Origin: Lelliottia sp. JS-SCA-14
GTDB lineage: Bacteria > Pseudomonadota > Gammaproteobacteria > Enterobacterales > Enterobacteriaceae
Direction: 5' to 3'
Length of the DNA: 64,000 nucleotides
Assembly (NCBI RefSeq): GCF_035593345.1
Contig: NZ_CP141606.1
Span: 992,001-1,056,000 of the forward strand
Of the stretch, positions 17,931 through 26,107 are shown one piece after another. The notes beneath the pieces are model-generated. The model did not search any database, was not told the DNA's origin, and saw nothing but the letters and a program-made list of their open reading frames with translations. The stretch's first letter is position 1. Each line of letters begins with the position of its first letter. A program made the position numbers and the translations under genes.

Positions 17931-20570
17931 ATGAGTCTGACAGATACTCTGCAAAAGGCGGTGTCAGCCGTTACCGGAAGCATCCTTAACCGTTACCGAC
18001 TGGATATTCCATCCTGCCCGTCGGCACTGGATGTGGAAAATTTCAGCGGTAAGGAGTACATGAGTGAGCTGTATTACTACACCATCCGGTTCTCCAGCCG
18101 CGACATGGATATCAATTCTGCGCAGCTCATGAGCAAACCGGCGACGTTGACCATGGGGACCGGGCCGCTAGAGGCGATGAGTGGGCTGAAGGTAGTCCAC
18201 GGCGTGGTAACACACTTCCGGCGCATCAGCGGCTCAGCGGACCAGACCACCTACCAGATTACCATTGAGCCGTTTCTGGCTCTGCTGGAGAAGCAGTTCC
18301 GCACGCACCGTTTCTTTGTCAACAAGTCGGTCCCGGAAGTGGTGACGCAGGTGCTGCAGGACCACGGTCTTAAAGACTGGGAATACGAATTTAATCTGAA
18401 GGCATCGTATCCGAAACGCGCTCAGATTAACCAGTATCAGGAAAATGACCTCGCGTTTATCGAGCGCCTGCTTTCCGAAGTCGGCATTTTCTACTTCTTC
18501 ACCCTGCAAAAAGACACACAGACGGAAGTGGTACATTTCGCTGACAAGCAGAGTGCCTGGGAGTTTGGTAAAACGTTGCCCCTGAACAGCCCATCCGAAG
18601 CGAATGATAATGGTGCTGATTCTGTCTGGGATGTTCATGTCTGGCACAACGTGGTCGAGAGTTCTGTTACAGCAAATGACTATAACCATCGGGAAGCACA
18701 AAAAGTCCTGACTTCGGCTCCGGCGGATATGACCCGAGGAGAGGGCGAAGGTATTACTTATGGTGAGGTTTACCATTATCGTCCACGCCATCTGGAAAGT
18801 GGCGATAAGTTTGATCCGACAGCGGAGACCGGAAACTTCTGGGCGCGTCTGGAGCATGAGCGATTCCTGTCCACTCAGACAACGGTGACCGGTAGCAGTA
18901 CGGACTCAACGCTGAGCCCGGCGCAGGTTCTGACTATTACAGAGACAGTCATTCCTCCAACCCTGCCAGCGGCCACTGAAAATGGTCTGGTTATCCTGAG
19001 CGCAGGTTTTACTGCAAGCCGCAAGAATGCGCTGAGAGTAGAATGGACCGCCATGCCCTACAGCGAAACCCGCTGCTGGCGTCCACCAGCGAAAAAGCGC
19101 CCGGTAGTCAGCGGTACGTTGATGGCGCGCGTCACCAGCGCAAAAGATAACGACATCTACGCCTGGCAGGATGAGGCGGGTCTTTACCGGGTGAAATTTG
19201 ATGCCGACCGTGACGACAAAACCCAGGGCCAGGAAAGCATGCCGGTGCGCCTCGCCAAACCATACGGCGGGGATGTTTACGGCATTCACTTCCCGCTGAT
19301 TCAGGGCACAGAAGTCGCGATTGCCTTCCACGACGGTGACCCGGACCGGCCTTACATCGCCCATGCGCTGCATGATTCCCGCCACGTGGACCACGTGACG
19401 GAAAAGAACAATACGCGCAACGTTATTCGTACCCCAGCCCTGAATAAAATTCGCCTGGAAGATAAGCGCGGCGAGGAGCATATCAAGCTCAGTACGGAAT
19501 ATGGCGGTAAGACCCAGCTTAATTTAGGGCACAACGTGGATGCGTCCAGGTCGCTGCGTGGTGAAGGGTTTGAGCTGCGTACGGATAAGTGGGGGGGGAT
19601 TCGCGCGGGTAAAGGAATCTTCATCAGTGCTGATGCTCAGTCGAAAGCCGAAGGACAGATACTTGATATGGCTGCTGCAAGGTCTTTGCTTTCCCAGGCA
19701 CTCAGTCAAATGGAGTCACTTTCTCAATCCGCCGCGCTGGCAAAGGCTCAACTTCTGGAATATGAGCAGCAGCAGCAATTGATGGAAGAGAAATTATTGG
19801 AATTGAAAGAAGCTGTATTACTGGCAAGTGCTCCTGAAGGGATTGCATTAGCAAGTGGTGGGCACTTTCAAGTTGCGGCTAGCGACAATATATTTTTGAC
19901 CGCTGGCCAAAGTGCTGAAATTGGAGCTAAGAATCATATTTCATTGGCCGCATCTAAGAAAATATCCTTATTTACAGAAAGTGAAGGGATAGAAACTATT
20001 GCTGCAAAGGGAGATCTTATCACTCAAGCGCAATCTGGAAACATTGAAACTATTGCTAAACAGAATATTTCACTGACGAGTGCTACGGAAAATATTACGT
20101 TAACAGCGGGTAAAACATTGACGCTCGCTTGTGCGGGTGGTGCCTATATACGTCTTTCGGGAGGTAATATTGAATTAGGCTGCCCAGGTGATATTACAAT
20201 GAAACAAAGTAAATTACTCTACAGCGGACCAGCATCTTTGCAGTCGAACATTCCTGAGTTGCCGGAAAGTGGCCCCCAGTCAATGAAGTTCATGTTATTG
20301 GATGCACTTGGTAATGCTGCACCATCTGCAATGAAAGTAAGCCTTTTCGACAAGACCACAAAAGAAAAAATATGGGGTTCGGTTTTCAGTGACGGGGAGT
20401 CTGGGTGTTTTGGCCATCCAGAAAGCAAAGACTTTTACGCGGTCATTGGTGATGATAAATGGACCAGCATTTTTTCTGACGATGAAAATACGGACAGTGA
20501 AGAAGAAATTGATGAAGAGTATTTCGGTGAGCACGGACCACAGTATGATGGCAATGATGGGGAACAATAA
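17931..20570 (+). CDS. vgrG: T6SS spike protein VgrG (TssI) with C-terminal extension
   Basis: About 879 aa from ATG 17931, preceded by GGAG at 17918-17921; an upstream in-frame ATG at 17817 would add 38 untypical residues. Order: gp27-like base (residues 1 to about 370), gp5-like OB fold with AWQDEAGLYRVKF and HFPLIQGTEVAIAF (about 420-490), DUF2345 beta-helix preceded by a coiled-coil (about 595-790), and a C-terminal transthyretin-like extension starting MKFMLLDALGN and ending in a very acidic tail. The extension is probably the docking site for the next gene's effector. Base composition changes from G+C-rich to A+T-rich inside the gene near 19650. A G8 run is at 19591-19598. The stop overlaps the next start (TAATG). 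Confidence 0.93.
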   Translation: MSLTDTLQKAVSAVTGSILNRYRLDIPSCPSALDVENFSGKEYMSELYYYTIRFSSRDMDINSAQLMSKPATLTMGTGPLEAMSGLKVVHGVVTHFRRISGSADQTTYQITIEPFLALLEKQFRTHRFFVNKSVPEVVTQVLQDHGLKDWEYEFNLKASYPKRAQINQYQENDLAFIERLLSEVGIFYFFTLQKDTQTEVVHFADKQSAWEFGKTLPLNSPSEANDNGADSVWDVHVWHNVVESSVTANDYNHREAQKVLTSAPADMTRGEGEGITYGEVYHYRPRHLESGDKFDPTAETGNFWARLEHERFLSTQTTVTGSSTDSTLSPAQVLTITETVIPPTLPAATENGLVILSAGFTASRKNALRVEWTAMPYSETRCWRPPAKKRPVVSGTLMARVTSAKDNDIYAWQDEAGLYRVKFDADRDDKTQGQESMPVRLAKPYGGDVYGIHFPLIQGTEVAIAFHDGDPDRPYIAHALHDSRHVDHVTEKNNTRNVIRTPALNKIRLEDKRGEEHIKLSTEYGGKTQLNLGHNVDASRSLRGEGFELRTDKWGGIRAGKGIFISADAQSKAEGQILDMAAARSLLSQALSQMESLSQSAALAKAQLLEYEQQQQLMEEKLLELKEAVLLASAPEGIALASGGHFQVAASDNIFLTAGQSAEIGAKNHISLAASKKISLFTESEGIETIAAKGDLITQAQSGNIETIAKQNISLTSATENITLTAGKTLTLACAGGAYIRLSGGNIELGCPGDITMKQSKLLYSGPASLQSNIPELPESGPQSMKFMLLDALGNAAPSAMKVSLFDKTTKEKIWGSVFSDGESGCFGHPESKDFYAVIGDDKWTSIFSDDENTDSEEEIDEEYFGEHGPQYDGNDGEQ

Positions 20571-22594
20571 TGGAAAAATATACCGTTCAGACTGGTGATA
20601 GTCTTTGGAAGATAAGTCGGAAATTTAACATTAATATCCATGAGTTGGCTAGTATTAATAGGCTAAATACAAAAGCGGAACAGCACATTATCCATCCAGG
20701 ACAAGTGTTGAATTTACCGACAAAAGATAAACCCTATGATACGCAACTGGATTTGAAATTATATGATCTTGCCTGGCGACCACTTAAAAGCGCAAAGGTC
20801 AGGCTTATGTTTGATAGTAAAACGCATGGTTATGTTACAGATGGTACAGGTTCTGTAGCGGGTTTACTTATTGAGGATAGCTCAAAGGGCATAAAGGTAG
20901 AACTGCAACATTTAAATCAGAAAGATTATATCGTTATTGCCAATCATGAAAAACTCCCACTTGGCAAGAAAACACTGAAAATTTCGTCCAGGGAAATGAT
21001 CGTAAAAGGTAGTACCAGTGCTGAAAAAGGAACTCAGCAATCAACAAAACAGCAGGAAAAAGAAAAGGCAAAGCAGGGAAGCAAGGAGTCCTCTAAGAGT
21101 GGTGCAGACAAAAATACAAAAGAAAAAACCCAACCAGAAATAAATAAAACAACTCGGACAGAAGGAGGTGCTCCTACTAGTGTAAGTAATATTGGTAATG
21201 TTAGTGAAGGATTGCGCCTCCCGCCAGAAGCTGAACAGTATCGAGATTATATTATTGATACAGCTAAGAAATATGGTTTTCAGCCTGAAGGGCTTGCGGC
21301 ACTTATTTATGCGGAGTCGAGGTGGAAAGCCAGCGCTAGTAACGCTTCGGGATCTGGTGCTGTTGGATTGGGGCAATTTAAACCTAATACTTGGCTAGCA
21401 ATGTGTACCGACCCTCAGTCAAAAGTCTATCAAATGCTTACAAAAAAATACTCCTACAAGACACTAGAATACACTGGTGGGAAACTCTATGGGGTATTGC
21501 CGAGTGATATTAAAGAAGAGGTTTCTCGAAGTGCTGTTTTAGAACTCCGTATAAACCCTGAGTATAATATAGATTTGATTGGTCTTTATGATAAAAGAGG
21601 TATTGACAGTATTGCTACAGCTTTACCATCTACATCTACATTAGAACCCGATGAGGTTATTAAGCTAGCATATCTTATTCACCATAATGGTGAAAATGGT
21701 GCTTATGATATTATAATGAATGGGGTTCAAGTAGCAGGTAATTATAAAGTATATACAGATGAAGATTTGAATGTTCGACTCAAAAACAATGTTAGCTCAG
21801 ATGTTTACCATAGGTATCTTTCCATTGATGAACGTGGCAGAACGGCATATGTTGCTTGGTTGATTACGCATTACAATTCAATCATTGTTCCCGATGATTA
21901 TCGTGTGATACCAAAAAAACAAAAATCAAATTTGAAAGATATACTAAAAAAGCTAAACCCAAATTTTGAAATTAACACTAATTTACCAGAGCCCAATGTA
22001 AGATCTACTTCACCTTCGGTTCAACAGCCTGACAATAACGCCCACACTCAAAGCGGTGAGAAATGGCATAATCCAATGGATATCTGCAAAATAAGGACTC
22101 ATAAGCTCCCCAGTCCTGTTGGAGCAAGTTTTGGGAGTGATGTTCGACATGATTCACAAGGAAGGCCAAAAGCTCATCAAGGTGTTGATATTGAAGCTGC
22201 GCCGGGTACTCCTATTTATTCAGTGGCAGATGGACGAGTTGCATTTGTAAAAAACAATGGCGACTATGGAATGCAACTCTGTATTATTGTTCACACTAAT
22301 GATTTGCCTCAAGAAAAAAATAATCTTTGTCAATACGAAGATGAAAAGTTAAATGTTGTTTACTTTTTTTATGCTCATTTATCTGAAATTAACTCAAATT
22401 TATCAGGAAATTCACTAGTGAAATGCGGTGATATTATAGGTAGAACAGGAAGCACGGGGAATGCAAATAACATGACCTCCATCCTACTTGGATCACATTT
22501 GCATTTTGAGGTAAGAAAAATAGAACGGACTGGTAGGGGGATTGCTAATCGCATTGACCCTGCGCCATTTATCGATGGTTTTAATTTTCCTTAA
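20570..22594 (+). CDS. Peptidoglycan hydrolase T6SS effector: LysM, lytic transglycosylase and M23 endopeptidase
   Basis: 674 aa, A+T-rich, start overlapping the vgrG stop. Order: LysM (residues 2-50, KYTVQTGDSLWKISRKF); a transthyretin-like beta domain (about 55-148); a charged low-complexity linker (about 150-205); a lysozyme-like lytic transglycosylase domain with candidate catalytic Glu249 in IYAESRW and the GAVGLGQF motif (about 215-440); a C-terminal M23/LytM endopeptidase (about 505-650) with all expected zinc and catalytic residues: His536 and Asp540 (HQGVD), His603 (YAHL), His643 and His645 (SHLHFEV). There is no signal peptide, as expected for injected cargo. It would cut both glycan strands and peptide cross-links. 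Two exported paralogues downstream are the likely immunity proteins. Confidence 0.85.
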   Translation: MEKYTVQTGDSLWKISRKFNINIHELASINRLNTKAEQHIIHPGQVLNLPTKDKPYDTQLDLKLYDLAWRPLKSAKVRLMFDSKTHGYVTDGTGSVAGLLIEDSSKGIKVELQHLNQKDYIVIANHEKLPLGKKTLKISSREMIVKGSTSAEKGTQQSTKQQEKEKAKQGSKESSKSGADKNTKEKTQPEINKTTRTEGGAPTSVSNIGNVSEGLRLPPEAEQYRDYIIDTAKKYGFQPEGLAALIYAESRWKASASNASGSGAVGLGQFKPNTWLAMCTDPQSKVYQMLTKKYSYKTLEYTGGKLYGVLPSDIKEEVSRSAVLELRINPEYNIDLIGLYDKRGIDSIATALPSTSTLEPDEVIKLAYLIHHNGENGAYDIIMNGVQVAGNYKVYTDEDLNVRLKNNVSSDVYHRYLSIDERGRTAYVAWLITHYNSIIVPDDYRVIPKKQKSNLKDILKKLNPNFEINTNLPEPNVRSTSPSVQQPDNNAHTQSGEKWHNPMDICKIRTHKLPSPVGASFGSDVRHDSQGRPKAHQGVDIEAAPGTPIYSVADGRVAFVKNNGDYGMQLCIIVHTNDLPQEKNNLCQYEDEKLNVVYFFYAHLSEINSNLSGNSLVKCGDIIGRTGSTGNANNMTSILLGSHLHFEVRKIERTGRGIANRIDPAPFIDGFNFP

Positions 22595-22605
22595 GGATTT
22601 TGTAT

Positions 22606-23466
22606 ATGATTAATGCTATTAAGGTACTGATTTTTTATTTGTTTTCCGTGTTGTTTGTGGGGCGTTTTCTAGTATTTCCTGTTTATGCAGGAATTAATTC
22701 AACTCAAACGTTGCAGGAAGCATTCGATAGTGATGAATATAATAAGTATATTGAGTTTAAAAATGGACAAAATAATCTTCCTGACAATGAAAGGGATCGT
22801 CAATTAAGAACGAATGAGTACTGGTTGATAAATAAATCACAGGATTTATGGATCGGTGTTTTTGATGGTAAATTTGTTTCCGTGCCGACTGGTGCATATG
22901 TTTCAGTCCCTAAGGGGGGGGCCTTTCCTGAAAAAGTTCTCAGGATTAAAAATGGTGGTAAAATATCACAGTTTTTATTGAAAGATAGCAGTGGTAAATA
23001 TCCTCCTATGTGCGTCAATAGACGTGATGGAGTTTTAAAAGATACTCTCGATTACATGGTTATATACACTGGTTGTGCATATGAAAGCAAGCCAGCTGCT
23101 AATCGGTTAACTGTTTTTTATAATATATATTTTTACAGTAAAGAATATGATTCAGTGTTACTACTTGATGAATTTCCTGACTCTTCATTACAAAATAAAA
23201 ATATTAATTCTTTAAGTAAAGTAATAGAAAAAATGAATGGGTATTATGTTGACTATAGTATTGAAGCTGGATTTAAGTTTCTTGGTAAAGATAAGGTTAT
23301 ACCTGTAGATATTGATACTGGTGAAATTAAGTCAAAAGTGCCTGACATTGATGGGAATGGTAATATCATTAAAGTTAACGGAAAGCCTGTAATGATCGAT
23401 GATCCAGATGGATTCCAGGCTTCATTTCTCAGCAGAGTTTCAGAAGTAACTCTTACTAATCAATAG
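22606..23466 (+). CDS. Predicted periplasmic immunity protein, copy 1
   Basis: 286 aa from the ATG at 22606 (AAGGA 8 nt upstream). A hydrophobic signal sequence runs to about residue 28 (PVYA-G), with no lipobox. The mature protein shares with the next gene the blocks NNLPDNERD, NEYWL, NKSQDLW, GVFDGK and LRIKN/IRIKN, two central cysteines, and a GKDKV near the end, so they are tandem paralogues. It follows the peptidoglycan hydrolase gene after 11 nt. Together this suggests periplasmic protection against that effector. A G8 run at 22914-22921 lies inside the coding frame. No function-defining domain was recognised. Confidence 0.65.
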   Translation: MINAIKVLIFYLFSVLFVGRFLVFPVYAGINSTQTLQEAFDSDEYNKYIEFKNGQNNLPDNERDRQLRTNEYWLINKSQDLWIGVFDGKFVSVPTGAYVSVPKGGAFPEKVLRIKNGGKISQFLLKDSSGKYPPMCVNRRDGVLKDTLDYMVIYTGCAYESKPAANRLTVFYNIYFYSKEYDSVLLLDEFPDSSLQNKNINSLSKVIEKMNGYYVDYSIEAGFKFLGKDKVIPVDIDTGEIKSKVPDIDGNGNIIKVNGKPVMIDDPDGFQASFLSRVSEVTLTNQ

Positions 23467-23605
23467 CGAGTTATTGTGGGCGAAGTTCTGAACTAGAAGT
23501 TAGAATAGGAAAAATTTTATTATGTTGATACATTTCTGTGATTATTGATTTCAGCTATATCAGCTCTGGAAAGCTGCAACTAATACAACTACACTTCGGC
23601 TAGGT

Positions 23606-23628
23606 CATTATCCCCTTCGGGGATAATG
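23606..23628. other. Strong UUCG-type hairpin between the two immunity paralogues
   Basis: CATTATCCC and GGGATAATG form a 9-bp stem closing a CTTCG loop. No T-run follows, so it is not a clear intrinsic terminator. It may protect the upstream mRNA end or attenuate transcription. The rest of the gap 23467-23786 is A+T-rich with no other gene seen. Confidence 0.55.
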
Positions 23629-23786
23629 CTTACGGTTTAATAAAGAAGGAAACTTTCTTTAGTAATATGGTAATCTGTTTTATCACCTGCGTGCTAATTT
23701 TTTATTAATAGTTAAGTCTAACAAATATTGACATTATAAACATGTGAATTGGTGTGTGTGTTTCAATTATTTTTATAGGAAGTATA

Positions 23787-24590
23787 ATGAAATACTCTAT
23801 TGCATTTCTATTTGTCTTCTCAACTGGCTCAGTAGTTGCAGTAGAGAATAATGCACAACCCTCATACGATAATAGTTTTGAAGCAATATCAAACCAGGAT
23901 GCGGCAGAAAGATTTCATGATCAGGCCCTTGATAATAAAGCAACGCAAAATAATCTTCCTGATAATGAAAGAGATAAGGATTTATATGATAATGAGTACT
24001 GGTTAGTAAATAAATCTCAGGATTTATGGGTGGGGGTTTTTGATGGGAAACAAGTTAAAGTTCCAAAAGGAATTTATCCAGATATAACTTCTGAAACATA
24101 TCTTCCACAGCAGGTTATTCGAATTAAAAACAATGGCAAACTTTCTCAGTTTGTATTAAAAAGCACAATGCCTGCTAGTTACGGATACCCGCTACATTGT
24201 TTGAACAAAGTTGATGTTGTTCTGCTGGATAAGTCAGAATATATGCTATTGAATTCTGGTTGCACTGATGTTGTGCCTGACAAAAATGGACAGAGAACGA
24301 TTGCATATAATATTTTATTTTATAGCAAAAAATTCGACACGTTAGTTTCTGTAAATGAGTTTGACTCATCCTCTTTAATAGACGGAAAACTATATTCAGG
24401 CTATTTAAAAGATAAGAAAGGATACTTTGTTTATGAAGTAAATAATATTGCATTCAGAATTAAAGGTAAAGATCAAGTAGAAGACGTCGACCCCGATACT
24501 GGAGTTTCGCTGCATTCAGGAGAAGATGAATCTGAAGATGCAGAAGGTGTCCAGGTTTTACCTCTCGAAAGACTTACTGAGGGTAAGTGA
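23787..24590 (+). CDS. Predicted periplasmic immunity protein, copy 2
   Basis: 267 aa from the ATG at 23787, chosen because AGGA lies 6 nt upstream and the protein then opens with a clean signal peptide (MKYSIAFLFVFSTGSVVA). The mature part is a paralogue of the preceding exported protein, sharing NNLPDNERD, NEYWL, NKSQDLW and GVFDGK, but with a different acidic C-terminus. Two divergent copies beside one two-enzyme effector could mean one inhibitor per catalytic domain, or one spare copy kept against related toxins. Confidence 0.65.
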   Translation: MKYSIAFLFVFSTGSVVAVENNAQPSYDNSFEAISNQDAAERFHDQALDNKATQNNLPDNERDKDLYDNEYWLVNKSQDLWVGVFDGKQVKVPKGIYPDITSETYLPQQVIRIKNNGKLSQFVLKSTMPASYGYPLHCLNKVDVVLLDKSEYMLLNSGCTDVVPDKNGQRTIAYNILFYSKKFDTLVSVNEFDSSSLIDGKLYSGYLKDKKGYFVYEVNNIAFRIKGKDQVEDVDPDTGVSLHSGEDESEDAEGVQVLPLERLTEGK

Positions 24591-24617
24591 TAATAACGTT
24601 GAAAACGTGGATGTAGT

Positions 24618-24875
24618 ATGAAAAAAACTATTTCTGTCGGTGACAAAACATCTCATGGTGGAACCGTTTTGACCGGATCATCAGTTGTCACTATAGATGG
24701 TAAGGCGGTAGCGCGTAAATCCGATCAGGTCTCTTGCCCTGAACATGGAGTTAATAGTATTACCGAAGGTGATGAAAAACATTGCGATAACGGATTAGCA
24801 ATTGCGCTAGAGGGCCATCGTTGCGCTTGCGGTGCCATCCTGATTTCAAATGGCTCGCGTGTTATAAAGGAATAA
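24618..24875 (+). CDS. PAAR-domain spike tip protein
   Basis: 85 aa with the PAAR pattern: VGDKTSHGGTVLTGSS, IDGKAVARKSDQVSCPEHG, IALEGHRCACGAIL. The conserved His and Cys residues of the zinc site are present. PAAR proteins cap the VgrG spike and sharpen it; this is a minimal PAAR without an effector extension, so it serves as the tip for the VgrG encoded upstream. Confidence 0.92.
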   Translation: MKKTISVGDKTSHGGTVLTGSSVVTIDGKAVARKSDQVSCPEHGVNSITEGDEKHCDNGLAIALEGHRCACGAILISNGSRVIKE

Positions 24876-24882
24876 TAAAGTT

Positions 24883-26106
24883 ATGCCAGTAAATATCCTC
24901 GATATTCCATCAGAAAAGAAAATAGTTAAAAAACCACCCTCTTTATGGCTATGGGGACTTATTTTACTCTGCTTCACTGTTGTATATGTATTTGTTTTTT
25001 TGCTATATTTTCCACAGTATCTGTCAAAAAATAACTATATTTTGGGTTTGGAGTTGATACTTTTGCCTTTGCTTATATGGGGGGGCGTTTTTTTCTTTAG
25101 GGTTATTGCATGGAACAATGAATATGTCGAGGTGATAGACTGGAATAAAACGAGGGGTGATTTTTATCAGGAAATGCTTAGTAAAGGAAGGATTGCGCTC
25201 AATATTAGAGACTTAAAGATTAAAGTACCTGACATCAACGGTGATATCAGCAATGTTGTAAATAACTCTTTGCTACCAGTACGTTACACGCCAGACTCAA
25301 CACTGATGGCCAGGTATCTTGCTTTTGATTCAACGATTATAAATAAGAAAGAATATCATGGGAAATCAAATAGAAAGACATCTCTGTTTAATGAATTGAT
25401 AAATGAGTTGATTGATGATATTTATTTGCATTTGAGTTTGCTGCCTAAGTTGACAAAAGTAAATGTTGTTTGTGCATTAGATAGTGAATTAAGTACTATG
25501 ATGCAAAACATATGGGATGTTCGTTTTAAAAATAATTTTCCTGGAGTGGATCTTCAATTTAGCGAAAGCTTATTAGTCACCATTGATTCTTACTTAGATG
25601 ATCATCGAAATGAATTTTTAGTATTCGTTTCCGCCAGTTTATTTGATGACCATGATTTAAGTGGTGAACGTATTAAAAATAAATCTGAATCAGTTATGCT
25701 ACTTTTTGGTGAAAGATGTAACAATGAAAAGGATAATGTATATTCTTTAGGATGTTTATTTCGACCTGAAAACGATTGGCAAGGCATAGATAAATCGCTT
25801 ATATGGGGATGTGTTCCTGAAAAGCAAATGCTATCCGGTGTTATTTACTCCGGATTAAATGACCAAGAAAAAAATAAACTTATTCTAAAAACCTCAGGAT
25901 TTATGTCTGAAAGTGCTCTTTCATCATATTCGTTTATTGATACCGATGATCTCTTTTGTACATGCCCTCCATTAACAGAATTTTTGCAATTTCAGTATTT
26001 AAAAGAGAATAAAGATGACGGTTGTTATTTGATCGTAAATAAAAATGATGATTTATTGACATCCTACTTTATCACTTTAAAAGCCAATGAATCAGGCGAA
26101 ATATAG
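24883..26106 (+). CDS. T6SS-locus inner-membrane protein of unknown function
   Basis: 407 aa, A+T-rich. Two membrane segments near the N-terminus (about residues 22-45 and 52-73), then a large soluble domain with no motif recognised. It begins 7 nt after the PAAR gene and ends 1 nt before the tssM start, so it belongs to the same transcript. Position and topology suggest a partner of the spike or the membrane complex, or a protein tied to cargo loading. A G7 run around 25079-25085 lies in its second membrane segment. Confidence 0.6.
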   Translation: MPVNILDIPSEKKIVKKPPSLWLWGLILLCFTVVYVFVFLLYFPQYLSKNNYILGLELILLPLLIWGGVFFFRVIAWNNEYVEVIDWNKTRGDFYQEMLSKGRIALNIRDLKIKVPDINGDISNVVNNSLLPVRYTPDSTLMARYLAFDSTIINKKEYHGKSNRKTSLFNELINELIDDIYLHLSLLPKLTKVNVVCALDSELSTMMQNIWDVRFKNNFPGVDLQFSESLLVTIDSYLDDHRNEFLVFVSASLFDDHDLSGERIKNKSESVMLLFGERCNNEKDNVYSLGCLFRPENDWQGIDKSLIWGCVPEKQMLSGVIYSGLNDQEKNKLILKTSGFMSESALSSYSFIDTDDLFCTCPPLTEFLQFQYLKENKDDGCYLIVNKNDDLLTSYFITLKANESGEI

Positions 26107-26107
26107 C

